Source: Jiangella rhizosphaerae
Lineage (GTDB): Bacteria > Actinomycetota > Actinomycetes > Jiangellales > Jiangellaceae
Assembly (NCBI RefSeq): GCF_003579925.1
Contig: NZ_QUAL01000037.1
Location: 1 to 32,024, forward strand
DNA length: 32,024 nt
Direction of reading: 5' to 3'
Each line of letters opens with the position of its first letter. Positions within the stretch are counted from its first letter, which is position 1. The translations under genes and the position numbers were made by a program. This document shows, piece after piece, positions 7,205 through 14,570 of this stretch. The notes beneath the pieces are model-generated. The model ran no database searches and was not told the origin of the DNA. It saw only the letters and a program-made list of their open reading frames with translations.

Positions 7205-8122
7205 GTGGTGGTGTCTCGGACGATCGCGATCGTCACAATGCCGGGGACGATCGCCCTCGACTACAGCATCGCCGCCAACGTTCTCGGCGACCAGGCCGGA
7301 TATCGCGTCCTGGTGTGCGGTGAGCCCGCAGCGTCCGCCGGAGTCCAGATCGTCCCTTCACACGACCTGGCGGCTATCGCCGAGGCCGACACCGTGGTCG
7401 TCCCCGGTTTCGAGGACCCGCACATCCCGCCGCCCGATCACTACCTCGACGCCATCGCCCGCAGCTTCGACCGGGGCGCGACGACGATCGGCATCTGCAC
7501 CGGCACGTTCGCGTTGGCCGCAAGCGGGATCACGAACCGGCGCCAGGTCACGGCGCACTGGCAGTACACCGCACAGCTCCAGGAGCTCTACCCCGATACC
7601 AAGGTCCTCGAGAACGTCCTCTTCGTCGAGGACGGACACCTGCTCACCTCGGCGGGTGCCGGCGCGGGCATCGACCTGTGCCTCCACCTGATCCGCTCGG
7701 ACTTCGGGGTCGACGCGGAACTCGCGGCAGGCAAGAGCTTCGTGGCCGCGCCGGCCCGGCCTGGCGCCCACCCCCAGTACGTCGACGCGTTGACGCCGCC
7801 CAGGTCGGACCTGGCCGAAACCCGCTACTGGGCGATGGAGAACCTGAGCCTGCCGATCACCGTCGACCAGCTGGCCCGGCGCAGCGCCATGGCGCGCCGT
7901 ACCTTCATTCGGCGCTTCCGTGAAGAGACCGGTATGGCGCCGATGCGCTGGCTCACCCTGCAGCGGGTGCTGCTGGCGCGCCGGCTGCTGGAGAAGTCGG
8001 ACTGGTCGATCGATCGGATCGCGGACCAGTCCGGCATGGGCACCGGTGCCAACTTCCGAGCCCTGTTCCGCAAGGAGACCGGGTCGTCCCCCAGCGAGTA
8101 CCGCCGCCTGCACCGGAGCTAG
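7205..8122 (+). CDS. GlxA-type transcriptional regulator (DJ-1/PfpI domain plus AraC helix-turn-helix)
   Basis: 305 residues. Residues 1-170 form a class I glutamine amidotransferase-like (DJ-1/PfpI) sensor domain with the nucleophile elbow TIGICTGTFALAASG (Cys98) and the conserved VTAHWQ. Residues about 210-305 are an AraC/XylS DNA-binding domain: SLPITVDQLARRSAMARRTF, RWLTLQRVLLARRLLE, IDRIADQSGMGTGANFRALF and SPSEYRRLH, carrying both helix-turn-helix units. Family members control small-molecule catabolism or stress genes, and the ligand here is unknown. Three consecutive GTG codons begin the frame; the first is used. It is divergent from the broken ridA gene across 120 bases, so its likely original target is lost. 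Confidence 0.92.
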   Translation: MVVSRTIAIVTMPGTIALDYSIAANVLGDQAGYRVLVCGEPAASAGVQIVPSHDLAAIAEADTVVVPGFEDPHIPPPDHYLDAIARSFDRGATTIGICTGTFALAASGITNRRQVTAHWQYTAQLQELYPDTKVLENVLFVEDGHLLTSAGAGAGIDLCLHLIRSDFGVDAELAAGKSFVAAPARPGAHPQYVDALTPPRSDLAETRYWAMENLSLPITVDQLARRSAMARRTFIRRFREETGMAPMRWLTLQRVLLARRLLEKSDWSIDRIADQSGMGTGANFRALFRKETGSSPSEYRRLHRS

Positions 8123-8178
8123 CGCCGGGCTTCCGCTCATGCGGCGTCGGCCCGAGGTCGATAGCCTGCTGTTCGTCG

Positions 8179-9801
8179 ATGGGGACGGCAGTGAACGAGA
8201 CGACGGACATTCTCGGCCGGGGGCGGCAGGCTCACGGGGCACAGGACTGGACCACCGCCGCGGCGCACTTCGACGCCGTCGCGGTCGAGCGACTCAGCGC
8301 GGACGACCTCGCGGCCTACGCCGATGCCGTGTGGTGGCTCGGCCGCGCCGACGACGCCCTGCGGCTCGAGGCCGCCGCGTGCGAGGCCTTCGTCGCCGGC
8401 TCCCGGCCCGCCGAGGCCGCGTGGGCCGCCATGCGGGTGGGCATCTTCCGTCTGGGACGGGGCGACGAGCCGCAGGGCATGGGCTGGATCAGCCGGGCCG
8501 GGCGTCTGCTGAAGGGTGTCCCGGAGTGCCGCGCCCATGCGTTCCTGCTGCAGCTGACCGCACTGGAGCCGAGCCTTCAGGCAGGGCGTCCGGGCGAGGC
8601 GGTGGACGCCGCACGCCGCATCCAGGACGTCGGCCGCCGGCTCGGCCAGCCCGACGTGGTGGCCATGGGCCTCAACGGCGAAGGCCGGGCCCTGATCAGA
8701 TCCGGCCAGGTGGTCGACGGGCTGAGGTTGCTCGACGAGGCGATGGTCACCGTGCTGGACGGCCGGATCGCGCCGTTCGCGGCGGGCAGCCTCTACTGCC
8801 ACACCATCGCTTCGTGTCACGAGATCGCCGACATCGACCGGATGAGCCGGTGGGTCGACCTGACCGAGCGGTGGCTGGCCACCCTTCCGGCGGCGGTGCT
8901 GTTCGGTGGCCTGTGCGCGGTGCACCGGGCTCAGCTCGACCTGATCCGCGGCGCATGGCGGGAGGCCGAGCAGAAGGCGCTGCAGGTGGCCGCTGCACTC
9001 GACGTCAACCGCATCGACTATGCCGCGGAGGCCTGGTACGTCGTCGCCGAAGCGCGCCGGTTGCGCGGCGAACCGACCGCCGCGGATGCCTACGACGAGG
9101 CGCGCGCCCGTGGACGCGATCCGCAGCCGGGACGCGCGCTGCTGCAGCTCCGGACGGGTGACGCCGAGGGTGCCGCGGCGTCGGTGCGCGCCGCCGCGGC
9201 GGCGGCCGGCGCCGACCCGCTGCGCCGTGCTCAGCTGTGTGCCGCCGCGGTGGAGATCGCCATCGCCGCGGGGCGCCTCGGTGACGCCGCTGCCGGCGCA
9301 GCTGAGCTCGAGGCGACGGCGTCGAGGTACACCACCTCGGGACTCGTCGCGATGGCGGCCACGGCACGTGGCGCGGTGCTGCTGGCCGAGGGCCGCGCAG
9401 GGGAGGCCCTTCGCGCGCTCCGCGACGGCTCTCGGCGCTGGCACGAACTCGGCGCGGTGTACGACGCCGCCGGTACCTGCGCCCTGCTCGCCAAGGCCTA
9501 CCGGGCACTCGGCGACGAGGTGTCGGCGGCAGCGGAGGCCACGCACGCGGAGGCGCTGTACGAACAGCTCGGCGCGCACCGGCCGGCGCCGAGGCCTCCC
9601 GCCGGACTGAGCCGGCGCGAGTGCGAGGTGCTGGCGCTGGTGGCCGACGGCCGCTCCAACCGGCAGATCGGCGAGACGCTGTTCATCAGCGACCGCACGG
9701 TCGCCCGGCATCTGACGAACATCTTCCACAAGATCGATGTCACCTCCCGGACCCAGGCCGCCCGCTACGCCGTCGACCACGGGCTGACGGTCACCCGGTG
9801 A
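8179..9801 (+). CDS. LuxR-family transcriptional regulator with an N-terminal TPR-like helical region
   Basis: 540 residues. The first about 450 are all-alpha, Ala/Arg-rich repeats in the style of tetratricopeptide repeats (for example AAAHFDAVAVERLSADDLAA, WWLGRADDALRLEAAACEAF, AVLLAEGRAGEALRALRDG). They resemble the C-terminal part of MalT/LAL regulators, but without the ATPase domain. Residues about 470-535 are a LuxR helix-turn-helix (LSRRECEVLALVADGRSNRQ, ETLFISDRTVARHLTNIF). The ATG at 8179 has no strong ribosome site. The gene follows the GlxA-type regulator by 56 bases in the same direction, and an 18-bp palindrome lies just after its stop. The family often regulates the adjacent gene, here an alpha/beta hydrolase, which is an inference. 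Confidence 0.9.
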   Translation: MGTAVNETTDILGRGRQAHGAQDWTTAAAHFDAVAVERLSADDLAAYADAVWWLGRADDALRLEAAACEAFVAGSRPAEAAWAAMRVGIFRLGRGDEPQGMGWISRAGRLLKGVPECRAHAFLLQLTALEPSLQAGRPGEAVDAARRIQDVGRRLGQPDVVAMGLNGEGRALIRSGQVVDGLRLLDEAMVTVLDGRIAPFAAGSLYCHTIASCHEIADIDRMSRWVDLTERWLATLPAAVLFGGLCAVHRAQLDLIRGAWREAEQKALQVAAALDVNRIDYAAEAWYVVAEARRLRGEPTAADAYDEARARGRDPQPGRALLQLRTGDAEGAAASVRAAAAAAGADPLRRAQLCAAAVEIAIAAGRLGDAAAGAAELEATASRYTTSGLVAMAATARGAVLLAEGRAGEALRALRDGSRRWHELGAVYDAAGTCALLAKAYRALGDEVSAAAEATHAEALYEQLGAHRPAPRPPAGLSRRECEVLALVADGRSNRQIGETLFISDRTVARHLTNIFHKIDVTSRTQAARYAVDHGLTVTR

Positions 9802-9806
9802 GGCGG

Positions 9807-9824
9807 CTACGCACTACCGCGTAG
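9807..9824. promoter_or_regulatory. 18-bp palindrome between the LuxR regulator and the hydrolase
   Basis: CTACGC-ACTACC-GCGTAG is a perfect 6-bp-arm inverted repeat 6 bases after the regulator's stop and 106 bases before the hydrolase start. Its form (CTACG...CGTAG) is the kind of site bound by NarL/LuxR-type dimers. It could equally be a weak hairpin. Assignment to the upstream regulator is inferred. Confidence 0.4.
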
Positions 9825-9930
9825 GTCCGGCCGCGGGTTGGTCAATCATGCCGATGCCGGTCGCCCGCCGCGCGATCGAGCATCGCGGTAGACGCGCCGA
9901 ACGGCGGCGCCCCGATCGGGAGCGATCACC

Positions 9931-10833
9931 ATGGCCGGTACGAGAATCCATCGAGCGGTGTCCGCCGACGGCACCGAGATCGCCGGACGAGTACAGGGAG
10001 ACGGGCCGGCGCTGGTGCTGGTCCACGGTGGTATCGGCGACGGCGAGGTCGCCTGGGAGGCCATGCTGCCCCACCTCACCGACCGGTTCTCGTGCTATCT
10101 GCCGAGCACCCGCGGCCGCGGACTGTCCGGCGACGACCCCGACCACTCGCCGCCGCGCCTGGAGGACGACGTGACGGCGTTCGTCGACAGCATCGGCGAG
10201 CCGGTCCACCTGGCGGGCTGGTCCGGCAGCGGCGCGTGGGTGCTCGGTGCGGCCGCGCGCAGCGACGCCGTCGCCGCCGTGGCCGTGTACGAGCCGACGC
10301 TGATCCCCGTCATGGGACGGGACGACCTCGCCCGGACGCTCGGCACGATGGAGCAGATCGGCGCGGCGGCCGCCGCTGGCCGGCTCGTCGATGCGTTGCG
10401 CGCCTTCGCGCCGTGGATCTGTACCGACGATGAGATCGCCGCTCTGGAGCGGACGGACTTCTTCCAGCGGTGGGCGGGCCGCGTACCGGCGATGCTCCGG
10501 TTCGTCCAGCACGACGCGTCGTACCACGGGCCGCGGTCGACGGACGCCGAGGCGCTCGGGCGGATCACCGCGCCGGTGCTGCTCCTGCGGGGTCGGCAGA
10601 CCCGGCTCGGCACCTTCTTCACCGACTCCGCGCGGTTCATCGCCCAGCACGTCGCCGACCCGCAGGTCTGGGAGCTGCCGGGCGTCGGGCACTTCGCGCC
10701 GGTGCTCGCACCGGAGTCCGTCGCCGACGAGCTGATCACGTTCTTCGGCAGTCCGGCGGCCGTCACGCGCCCGCCGGGGACTGCACCCGTAAGTGCACCT
10801 TCTGGCCGTGCAGAGTGCACGACGGACTCGTGA
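9931..10833 (+). CDS. Alpha/beta-fold hydrolase
   Basis: 300 residues. The oxyanion-region motif is VLVHGGIGDGEVAW (about residues 29-42). The nucleophile elbow AGWSGSGAW has Ser98 as the predicted nucleophile, within G-W-S-G-S rather than the textbook G-x-S-x-G. The candidate acid region follows VLLLRG (about residue 220), and the catalytic histidine is in LPGVGHFAPVLAPESVADEL. No signal peptide is present, so it is cytoplasmic. The substrate cannot be read from the sequence. The last about 30 residues after ELITFFGS are low-complexity and look like a read-through tail. It lies downstream of the LuxR regulator and may be its target. Confidence 0.9.
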   Translation: MAGTRIHRAVSADGTEIAGRVQGDGPALVLVHGGIGDGEVAWEAMLPHLTDRFSCYLPSTRGRGLSGDDPDHSPPRLEDDVTAFVDSIGEPVHLAGWSGSGAWVLGAAARSDAVAAVAVYEPTLIPVMGRDDLARTLGTMEQIGAAAAAGRLVDALRAFAPWICTDDEIAALERTDFFQRWAGRVPAMLRFVQHDASYHGPRSTDAEALGRITAPVLLLRGRQTRLGTFFTDSARFIAQHVADPQVWELPGVGHFAPVLAPESVADELITFFGSPAAVTRPPGTAPVSAPSGRAECTTDS

Positions 10834-10878
10834 CAAGCGCGCCTATCGATCGATCGGCGGATCGCTCAGCCTTGAACC

Positions 10879-11601
10879 ATGAGCATCGTCGACGGAACAT
10901 CCCCCAGCCTGGCCGCTGCTGATGCCGTCCCGCGAGCGACCAACCCGTGGCGCCGGTTCGTGCCGTGGCAGGGTCGCGCCGGCCGCGTCGACCTGGCCCT
11001 GATGGGCGCGATCCTCGCCGTGGTGGCGCTCGGCGTGGCGTTGCGGCCGCTGAAGCCGTTCCTGCTCGCCTCGCATCCGGTCATGCTGGAGTTCCTCACC
11101 GGCGACCTCACGGCGATCGGTGCGGCGGCCGCGTTCGCCCGTATCGGCGAGGCACCGTTGTGGCTGGTCGTCGTCGCCGGAGCCGCGGGCATGGTCAAGC
11201 TCGACTGGCTCACCTGGTGGACCGGACGGCAGTGGGGCCTGGGCATCGTCAGGATGTTCACGGCCAGCGAGCGCGCCGTGCGGTTCGCCGGTCGCGCGAC
11301 CGAGCTGCGGCCGTGGACCCTGCGCGCCGCGGTCGTCCTCGCCGTGCTGCCCGGTGTCCCCACCGCGGTGGTGTACGCGGTGGCGGGCATGGCGGGGATG
11401 CGCCTGGCGACCTTCCTGATCCTCGACTTCGCCGGCGCGCTGACGATGACCGGGGTGGTCGCCGGCCTGGGCTACGGGCTCGGTCAGCGGGCGGTCGACG
11501 TCGTCCTCCTCGTCGACCGGTACGCGTCGGTCGTGAGCCTCACGGCGATCGCCGTAGCGGTGCTGATCCCGGTGGTCAAGCGGCTGATCCGACGCCGGTG
11601 A
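10879..11601 (+). CDS. DedA/VTT-like integral membrane protein
   Basis: 240 residues with about five hydrophobic segments: residues 35-55 (LALMGAILAVVALGVALR), 95-115 (PLWLVVVAGAAGMVKL), 150-180 (LRAAVVLAVLPGVPTAVVYA and AGMAGM), 182-210, and 215-235 before a basic end (VKRLIRRR). The order GRQWG, then AVLPGVPTAVVYAVAGM and FLILDFAGALTM resembles the VTT (SNARE-associated) domain of DedA-family proteins, which are linked to lipid-carrier flipping and membrane homeostasis. The match is moderate; several DedA signature residues are not obvious. It is followed 209 bases later by the carbonic anhydrase gene in the same direction. Confidence 0.75.
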   Translation: MSIVDGTSPSLAAADAVPRATNPWRRFVPWQGRAGRVDLALMGAILAVVALGVALRPLKPFLLASHPVMLEFLTGDLTAIGAAAAFARIGEAPLWLVVVAGAAGMVKLDWLTWWTGRQWGLGIVRMFTASERAVRFAGRATELRPWTLRAAVVLAVLPGVPTAVVYAVAGMAGMRLATFLILDFAGALTMTGVVAGLGYGLGQRAVDVVLLVDRYASVVSLTAIAVAVLIPVVKRLIRRR

Positions 11602-11609
11602 GCCCGGGG

Positions 11610-11702
11610 TCAGCTCGTCCGGCCGGACAGGGCGTCGCTCTCCTCCTCGCCGATGTGGTGCCGGATCTCGGCGATCAACTGCTCCAGTTTCGGCCGGAAG
11701 TC
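11610..11702 (-). pseudogene. Fragment of a hemerythrin-like (HHE) domain protein
   Basis: The minus-strand frame encodes DFRPKLEQLIAEIRHHIGEE, then ESDAL and a stop. The spacing and the HH-EEE block match the third helix of hemerythrin HHE cation-binding proteins (F-x-L-x(3)-I/V-x-HHx-EEE). Only about 30 residues remain. The rest of the four-helix bundle is not found upstream, where the frame continues as unrelated Pro/Thr-rich sequence. It is a remnant without expected activity, lying between the DedA-like and carbonic anhydrase genes. Confidence 0.55.
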
Positions 11703-11809
11703 CGAGGACGCGGGCGAAAACCGCCTGGTCCGCGGCGCGGTACCCGGCGCATCCACGCACCGGGTGGGATCCGGTCCCGCTGCGTGCGGCGTGTTCATAA
11801 GCTTCGGTC

Positions 11810-12445
11810 ATGAGCGATGCCCAGATCGTCACGCCGAGCACCGCCTTCGACCTCCTGCTCGCCGGCAACCGGCGGTTCGTGGCCGGTAGCCCACAGCATC
11901 CGAACCAGGACGCGGCCCGGCGCACGGAGATCGCGCCGGCACAGCATCCCTTCGCGGTCGTGTTCGGCTGCTCCGACTCGCGGCTGGCCGCCGAGGTCAT
12001 CTTCGACCGCGGCCTGGGGGACGTCTTCGTGGTCCGGACGGCGGGGCACGTGGCCGGTCCGGAGGTGCTGGGCAGCATCGAATACGGGATCGGCGTGCTG
12101 GAGTGCCCCCTGCTGGTGGTCCTGGGCCACGACGCCTGCGGTGCGGTCGCGGCGGCCCGCGCCACTGTGGACGAGGGCCTGGCGGCCACCGGCTACGTGC
12201 GGGATGTGGTCGAGCGGGTCACCCCGAGCGTGCTGGCCGCCCACGCCGCCGGACACCGTGACCCGGAGGAGATCCTCGACGAGCACGTCCGGCGCACGGT
12301 CGACCTGCTGCTGGACCGCTCACGCGTGCTGGCGGAGCGGGTGGCGGAGGGCCGGGCCGCCGTCGTCGGGCTGTGCTACCGGCTCGCCGACGGCGACGCC
12401 CGGCTCGTCGCCGCCCACGGGCTCGACCTGAGCGACGCCGCCTGA
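11810..12445 (+). CDS. Beta-class carbonic anhydrase
   Basis: 211 residues, catalysing CO2 + H2O to bicarbonate and a proton. The zinc site is complete: Cys54 and the Asp56-Arg58 dyad in VVFGCSDSRLAAE, then His107 and Cys110 in VVLGHDACGAV. The NAG/AGH-type motif before the substrate pocket reads VVRTAGHVAGPEVLGSIEYG. No signal peptide or transporter fusion is present, so it is cytoplasmic. The ATG at 11810 is the natural start and matches the family's N-terminal length (TPSTAFDLLLAGNRRFV). The threonylcarbamoyl-AMP synthase gene follows only 8 bases after the stop, so the two probably share an mRNA. Confidence 0.95.
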   Translation: MSDAQIVTPSTAFDLLLAGNRRFVAGSPQHPNQDAARRTEIAPAQHPFAVVFGCSDSRLAAEVIFDRGLGDVFVVRTAGHVAGPEVLGSIEYGIGVLECPLLVVLGHDACGAVAAARATVDEGLAATGYVRDVVERVTPSVLAAHAAGHRDPEEILDEHVRRTVDLLLDRSRVLAERVAEGRAAVVGLCYRLADGDARLVAAHGLDLSDAA

Positions 12446-12453
12446 GTGAGAGG

Positions 12454-13440
12454 ATGACGAGGGTGTCGGTGATGAGCAGTCGCATCGAGGAAGCGGCCGG
12501 TGTGCTGCGCGCGGGAGGCTTGGTGGCCTTCCCGACCGAGACCGTCTACGGCCTGGGCGCCAACGCCGAGGACGCGGCCGCGGTCGCTCGGATCTTCCAG
12601 GCCAAGGGGCGTCCCGCGTCCCACCCGCTGATCGTCCACCTCGCCGACGCGGCGCGGCTGGGCGACTGGGTCGCGGACGTGCCGACCACCGCGCGCCGGC
12701 TGGCCGAGAGCTTCTGGCCGGGCCCGTTGACGCTGGTCCTGCGGCGTGGTCGCCGGGTAGCGCTGGAAGCGACCGGTGGACTGGACACGGTCGCCGTGCG
12801 TGTGCCCGCCCATCCCGTCGCGCTCGAGCTGCTCTCGGTCTTCGGCGGCGGGGTGGCGGCACCGTCGGCCAACCGCTTCGGCTCGGTCAGCCCGACGACG
12901 GCGGAGGACGTGCGGGCCGAGCTCGGCGATGCCGTCGACGTCGTACTGGACGGCGGCCGATGCGACGTCGGCGTCGAATCGACCATCGTCGATGCCACTG
13001 GCGATGCCCCGAGCATCCTCCGGCCCGGCGGGGTGACGCGTGAGGATCTCGACCGGGTACTGGGACGCCCGGTCGCGGTCCACGCGACGAGCCGCATCCG
13101 GGTGCCGGGCCAGCATCCGTCGCACTACGCACCACGGGCGCGAGTCGTGCTCGTCGACGCCGAGGACGTCGTCGCCGAAGCGGAGCTCGCGCAGGAACGC
13201 GGGCGTCGGGTCGGTGTGCTCCTGCCGCCGCAGTTGGCCGGCACCCAGGTGAAGACGCAGGTCCAGGTGGCGGTTCCGGGCTCGATGGCCGCCTACGCGC
13301 GCGGGCTGTACGGGTTCCTGCGTGAGTTCGACCAGCACGGGTGCGACCTGATCGTCGCGTCCCTGCCGAGGGAGGAAGGACTGGGCCTGGCCATCGCCAA
13401 CCGGCTGCGCCGCGCCGCGGGACCCCGATCCACCGAGTGA
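12454..13440 (+). CDS. L-threonylcarbamoyladenylate synthase (Sua5/YwlC)
   Basis: 328 residues. It makes threonylcarbamoyl-AMP from threonine, bicarbonate and ATP, the first step of the t6A modification at position 37 of ANN-decoding tRNAs. The YrdC domain (about 1-205) shows VAFPTETVYGLGANA, the nucleotide-binding KGRPASHPLIVHL, GPLTLVL, VAVRVPAHPVA, APSANRFGSVSPTTAEDV and ESTIVDATGDAPSILRPGGV. The Sua5 domain follows after the HPSHYAPRARVVLV linker and ends near LPREEGLGLAIANRLRRAA, so this is the long two-domain form. The start is the ATG at 12454 (GAGAGG just upstream); the ATG at 12472 is an alternative. The upstream carbonic anhydrase gene supplies bicarbonate, a co-substrate of this enzyme, a link I infer. 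Confidence 0.94.
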   Translation: MTRVSVMSSRIEEAAGVLRAGGLVAFPTETVYGLGANAEDAAAVARIFQAKGRPASHPLIVHLADAARLGDWVADVPTTARRLAESFWPGPLTLVLRRGRRVALEATGGLDTVAVRVPAHPVALELLSVFGGGVAAPSANRFGSVSPTTAEDVRAELGDAVDVVLDGGRCDVGVESTIVDATGDAPSILRPGGVTREDLDRVLGRPVAVHATSRIRVPGQHPSHYAPRARVVLVDAEDVVAEAELAQERGRRVGVLLPPQLAGTQVKTQVQVAVPGSMAAYARGLYGFLREFDQHGCDLIVASLPREEGLGLAIANRLRRAAGPRSTE

Positions 13441-13479
13441 CCTGTGCGGCAGCTGCCGGCGTTCAGCGATGCTGCTCGA

Positions 13480-13790
13480 TCAGGCACCGTGCCACGTTCT
13501 GGCGAAGCCCTCGGGGTCGCGCATTTCCAGCAGGACGTTGATGAACGAGCATCCGTCGAAGTCATCGCTGCGGAACCAGGCGTCGAACACGTCGAAGATC
13601 GCCAGCAGCCGCTCCTCGGGGGTGGTGCCGAGGCGTTCGGACTCCGACTTGACCAGAACGTCGCCTTGGCCACGCCCGACTGCGCGATGACCTCGTCGAC
13701 GCCGACATCGCGAACACCGCGGCGCGAGAACAACCCGTAGCTGGTGGTCAACAGCCGGTGACGGCGACGATCCGCCCTCAGGTGGGCTCG
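13480..13790 (-). pseudogene. Broken TetR-family regulator (AcrR-like)
   Basis: One frame encodes LLTTSYGLFSRRGVRDVGVD and EVIAQSGVAKAT, a TetR helix-turn-helix, with no ATG or GTG start in frame. The sequence then lacks the usual YRHF-SK--L block and resumes in another frame as SERLGTTPEERLLAIFDVFD, AWFRSDDFDGCSFINVLLEM and RDPEGFARTWHGA before a premature stop. That is the first part of the TetR_C ligand domain. About 20 residues are deleted at the end of the recognition helix, and about 80 are missing from the C-terminus. Its 5' end abuts the stop of the SufR-like regulator. It is non-functional. Confidence 0.82.
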
Positions 13791-13797
13791 CGTCGGC

Positions 13798-14475
13798 TCA
13801 TTCCCTGGTGCGCGCCTTGACGCAGCACCGGCCGGGCTCGGGCTCGAGGCACGCCGAGACGGTGTCGCAGCCGAGTCCCTCGGTGACTCCCTGGACGAAG
13901 TCGCGGTTCAGCCCGCAGACCAGGTCGGTGTGCTTCTGGGCGAGGGAGTCGAACGGGCAGTTGTTCAGCACGACCGCGTCCGCCTCGACGTGCGGCTCGT
14001 ACCCCTGGCTGCCGAGTACCCGGGCCACCGCGACCAGCGGGTCGTCGACGGTGACACCGTGCGCGGCGCCTCCGACGCCGCGTCCCTCCTCGCGTGCGAC
14101 GTCGTGCAGGGCCTCGCTCAGCGGCACGCCCTCGGCGGCGCGGGTGACGGCCGCGGCCAGGATGTCGCCGACCAGGTCGTAGCGCCTGGGCGGGAGCGAG
14201 ACCGAGAACTCCCGTGTCGCGCGCCGGTACAGCTTGCTCGGGCGACCGGCGCCCGGCCCGGACCTGCCGCTCAGACGGCGGTACTCGACCTCCAGCAGCC
14301 CCTCAGAGGCCAGCCGGTCGAGGTGGAAGTTCACGTTGTGCTGGGCCATGCCGAGGGCTGCGGCGGCCTGCTCGCGCCCGACCGGCTCCGGCTGAGCCGC
14401 CACGTACTCGTAGAGGGCGCGCCGCGTCTCGTCGGCCAGCGCGCCGATGCCGGATGCCAGCGACCCCAGATCCAT
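13798..14475 (-). CDS. ArsR/SufR-like winged-helix regulator with a C-terminal cysteine cluster
   Basis: 225 residues. The N-terminal winged helix (about 10-85: LADETRRALYEYVAAQ, REQAAAALGMAQHNVNFHLD, LEVEYRRLSGRSG, GRPSKLYRRA) belongs to the COG2345 group. The C-terminal half ends with NNCPFDSLAQKHTDLVCGLN and then Cys203, Cys209 and Cys217/218. Cys173, Cys187, Cys203 and Cys209 sit in a pattern like that of SufR, where cysteines hold an iron-sulfur cluster that switches DNA binding. Cluster binding here is inferred. The start ATG at 14475 lies about seven bases after a TAGACT -10-like box, so the mRNA may be leaderless. It is divergent from the DoxX-like gene, with two palindromes between that are likely its operators. 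Confidence 0.85.
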   Translation of the reverse strand: MDLGSLASGIGALADETRRALYEYVAAQPEPVGREQAAAALGMAQHNVNFHLDRLASEGLLEVEYRRLSGRSGPGAGRPSKLYRRATREFSVSLPPRRYDLVGDILAAAVTRAAEGVPLSEALHDVAREEGRGVGGAAHGVTVDDPLVAVARVLGSQGYEPHVEADAVVLNNCPFDSLAQKHTDLVCGLNRDFVQGVTEGLGCDTVSACLEPEPGRCCVKARTRE

Positions 14476-14497
14476 ATCCGAAGTCTAAAACGGAACT

Positions 14498-14512
14498 CTC
14501 TTGACACAAGAG
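14498..14512. promoter_or_regulatory. Palindrome 1 (CTCTTG-ACA-CAAGAG) over the -35 box
   Basis: A perfect inverted repeat with 6-bp arms. It covers TTGACA (14501-14506), the -35 box of the DoxX-like gene. TTCTAT (14525-14530) follows at an 18-base spacing as its -10. It also overlaps the -35 region (TTGTGT) of the opposite-strand regulator gene, whose -10 would be TAGACT (14487-14482). Binding here would block both promoters. Confidence 0.65.
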
Positions 14513-14532
14513 GTGGCGCCGCGATTCTATTT

Positions 14533-14546
14533 TTGAGATAACTCAA
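14533..14546. promoter_or_regulatory. Palindrome 2 (TTGAG-ATAA-CTCAA) near the DoxX-gene transcription start
   Basis: A perfect 5-bp-arm inverted repeat just downstream of the -10 box, in an A/T-rich patch that stands out from the GC-rich surroundings. It lies 25 bases before the DoxX-like start codon. It is probably a second operator, possibly for the adjacent winged-helix regulator or for another protein, because its arms differ from palindrome 1. Confidence 0.6.
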
Positions 14547-14570
14547 TTTTAGAGACCGGAGGGACCAGCC

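Noticed and set aside
11617-11628. GTCCGGCCGGAC palindrome after the DedA-like gene as a terminator
   Set aside because: A 12-bp loopless GC palindrome is expected by chance in such GC-rich DNA, and it lies in the HHE fragment.
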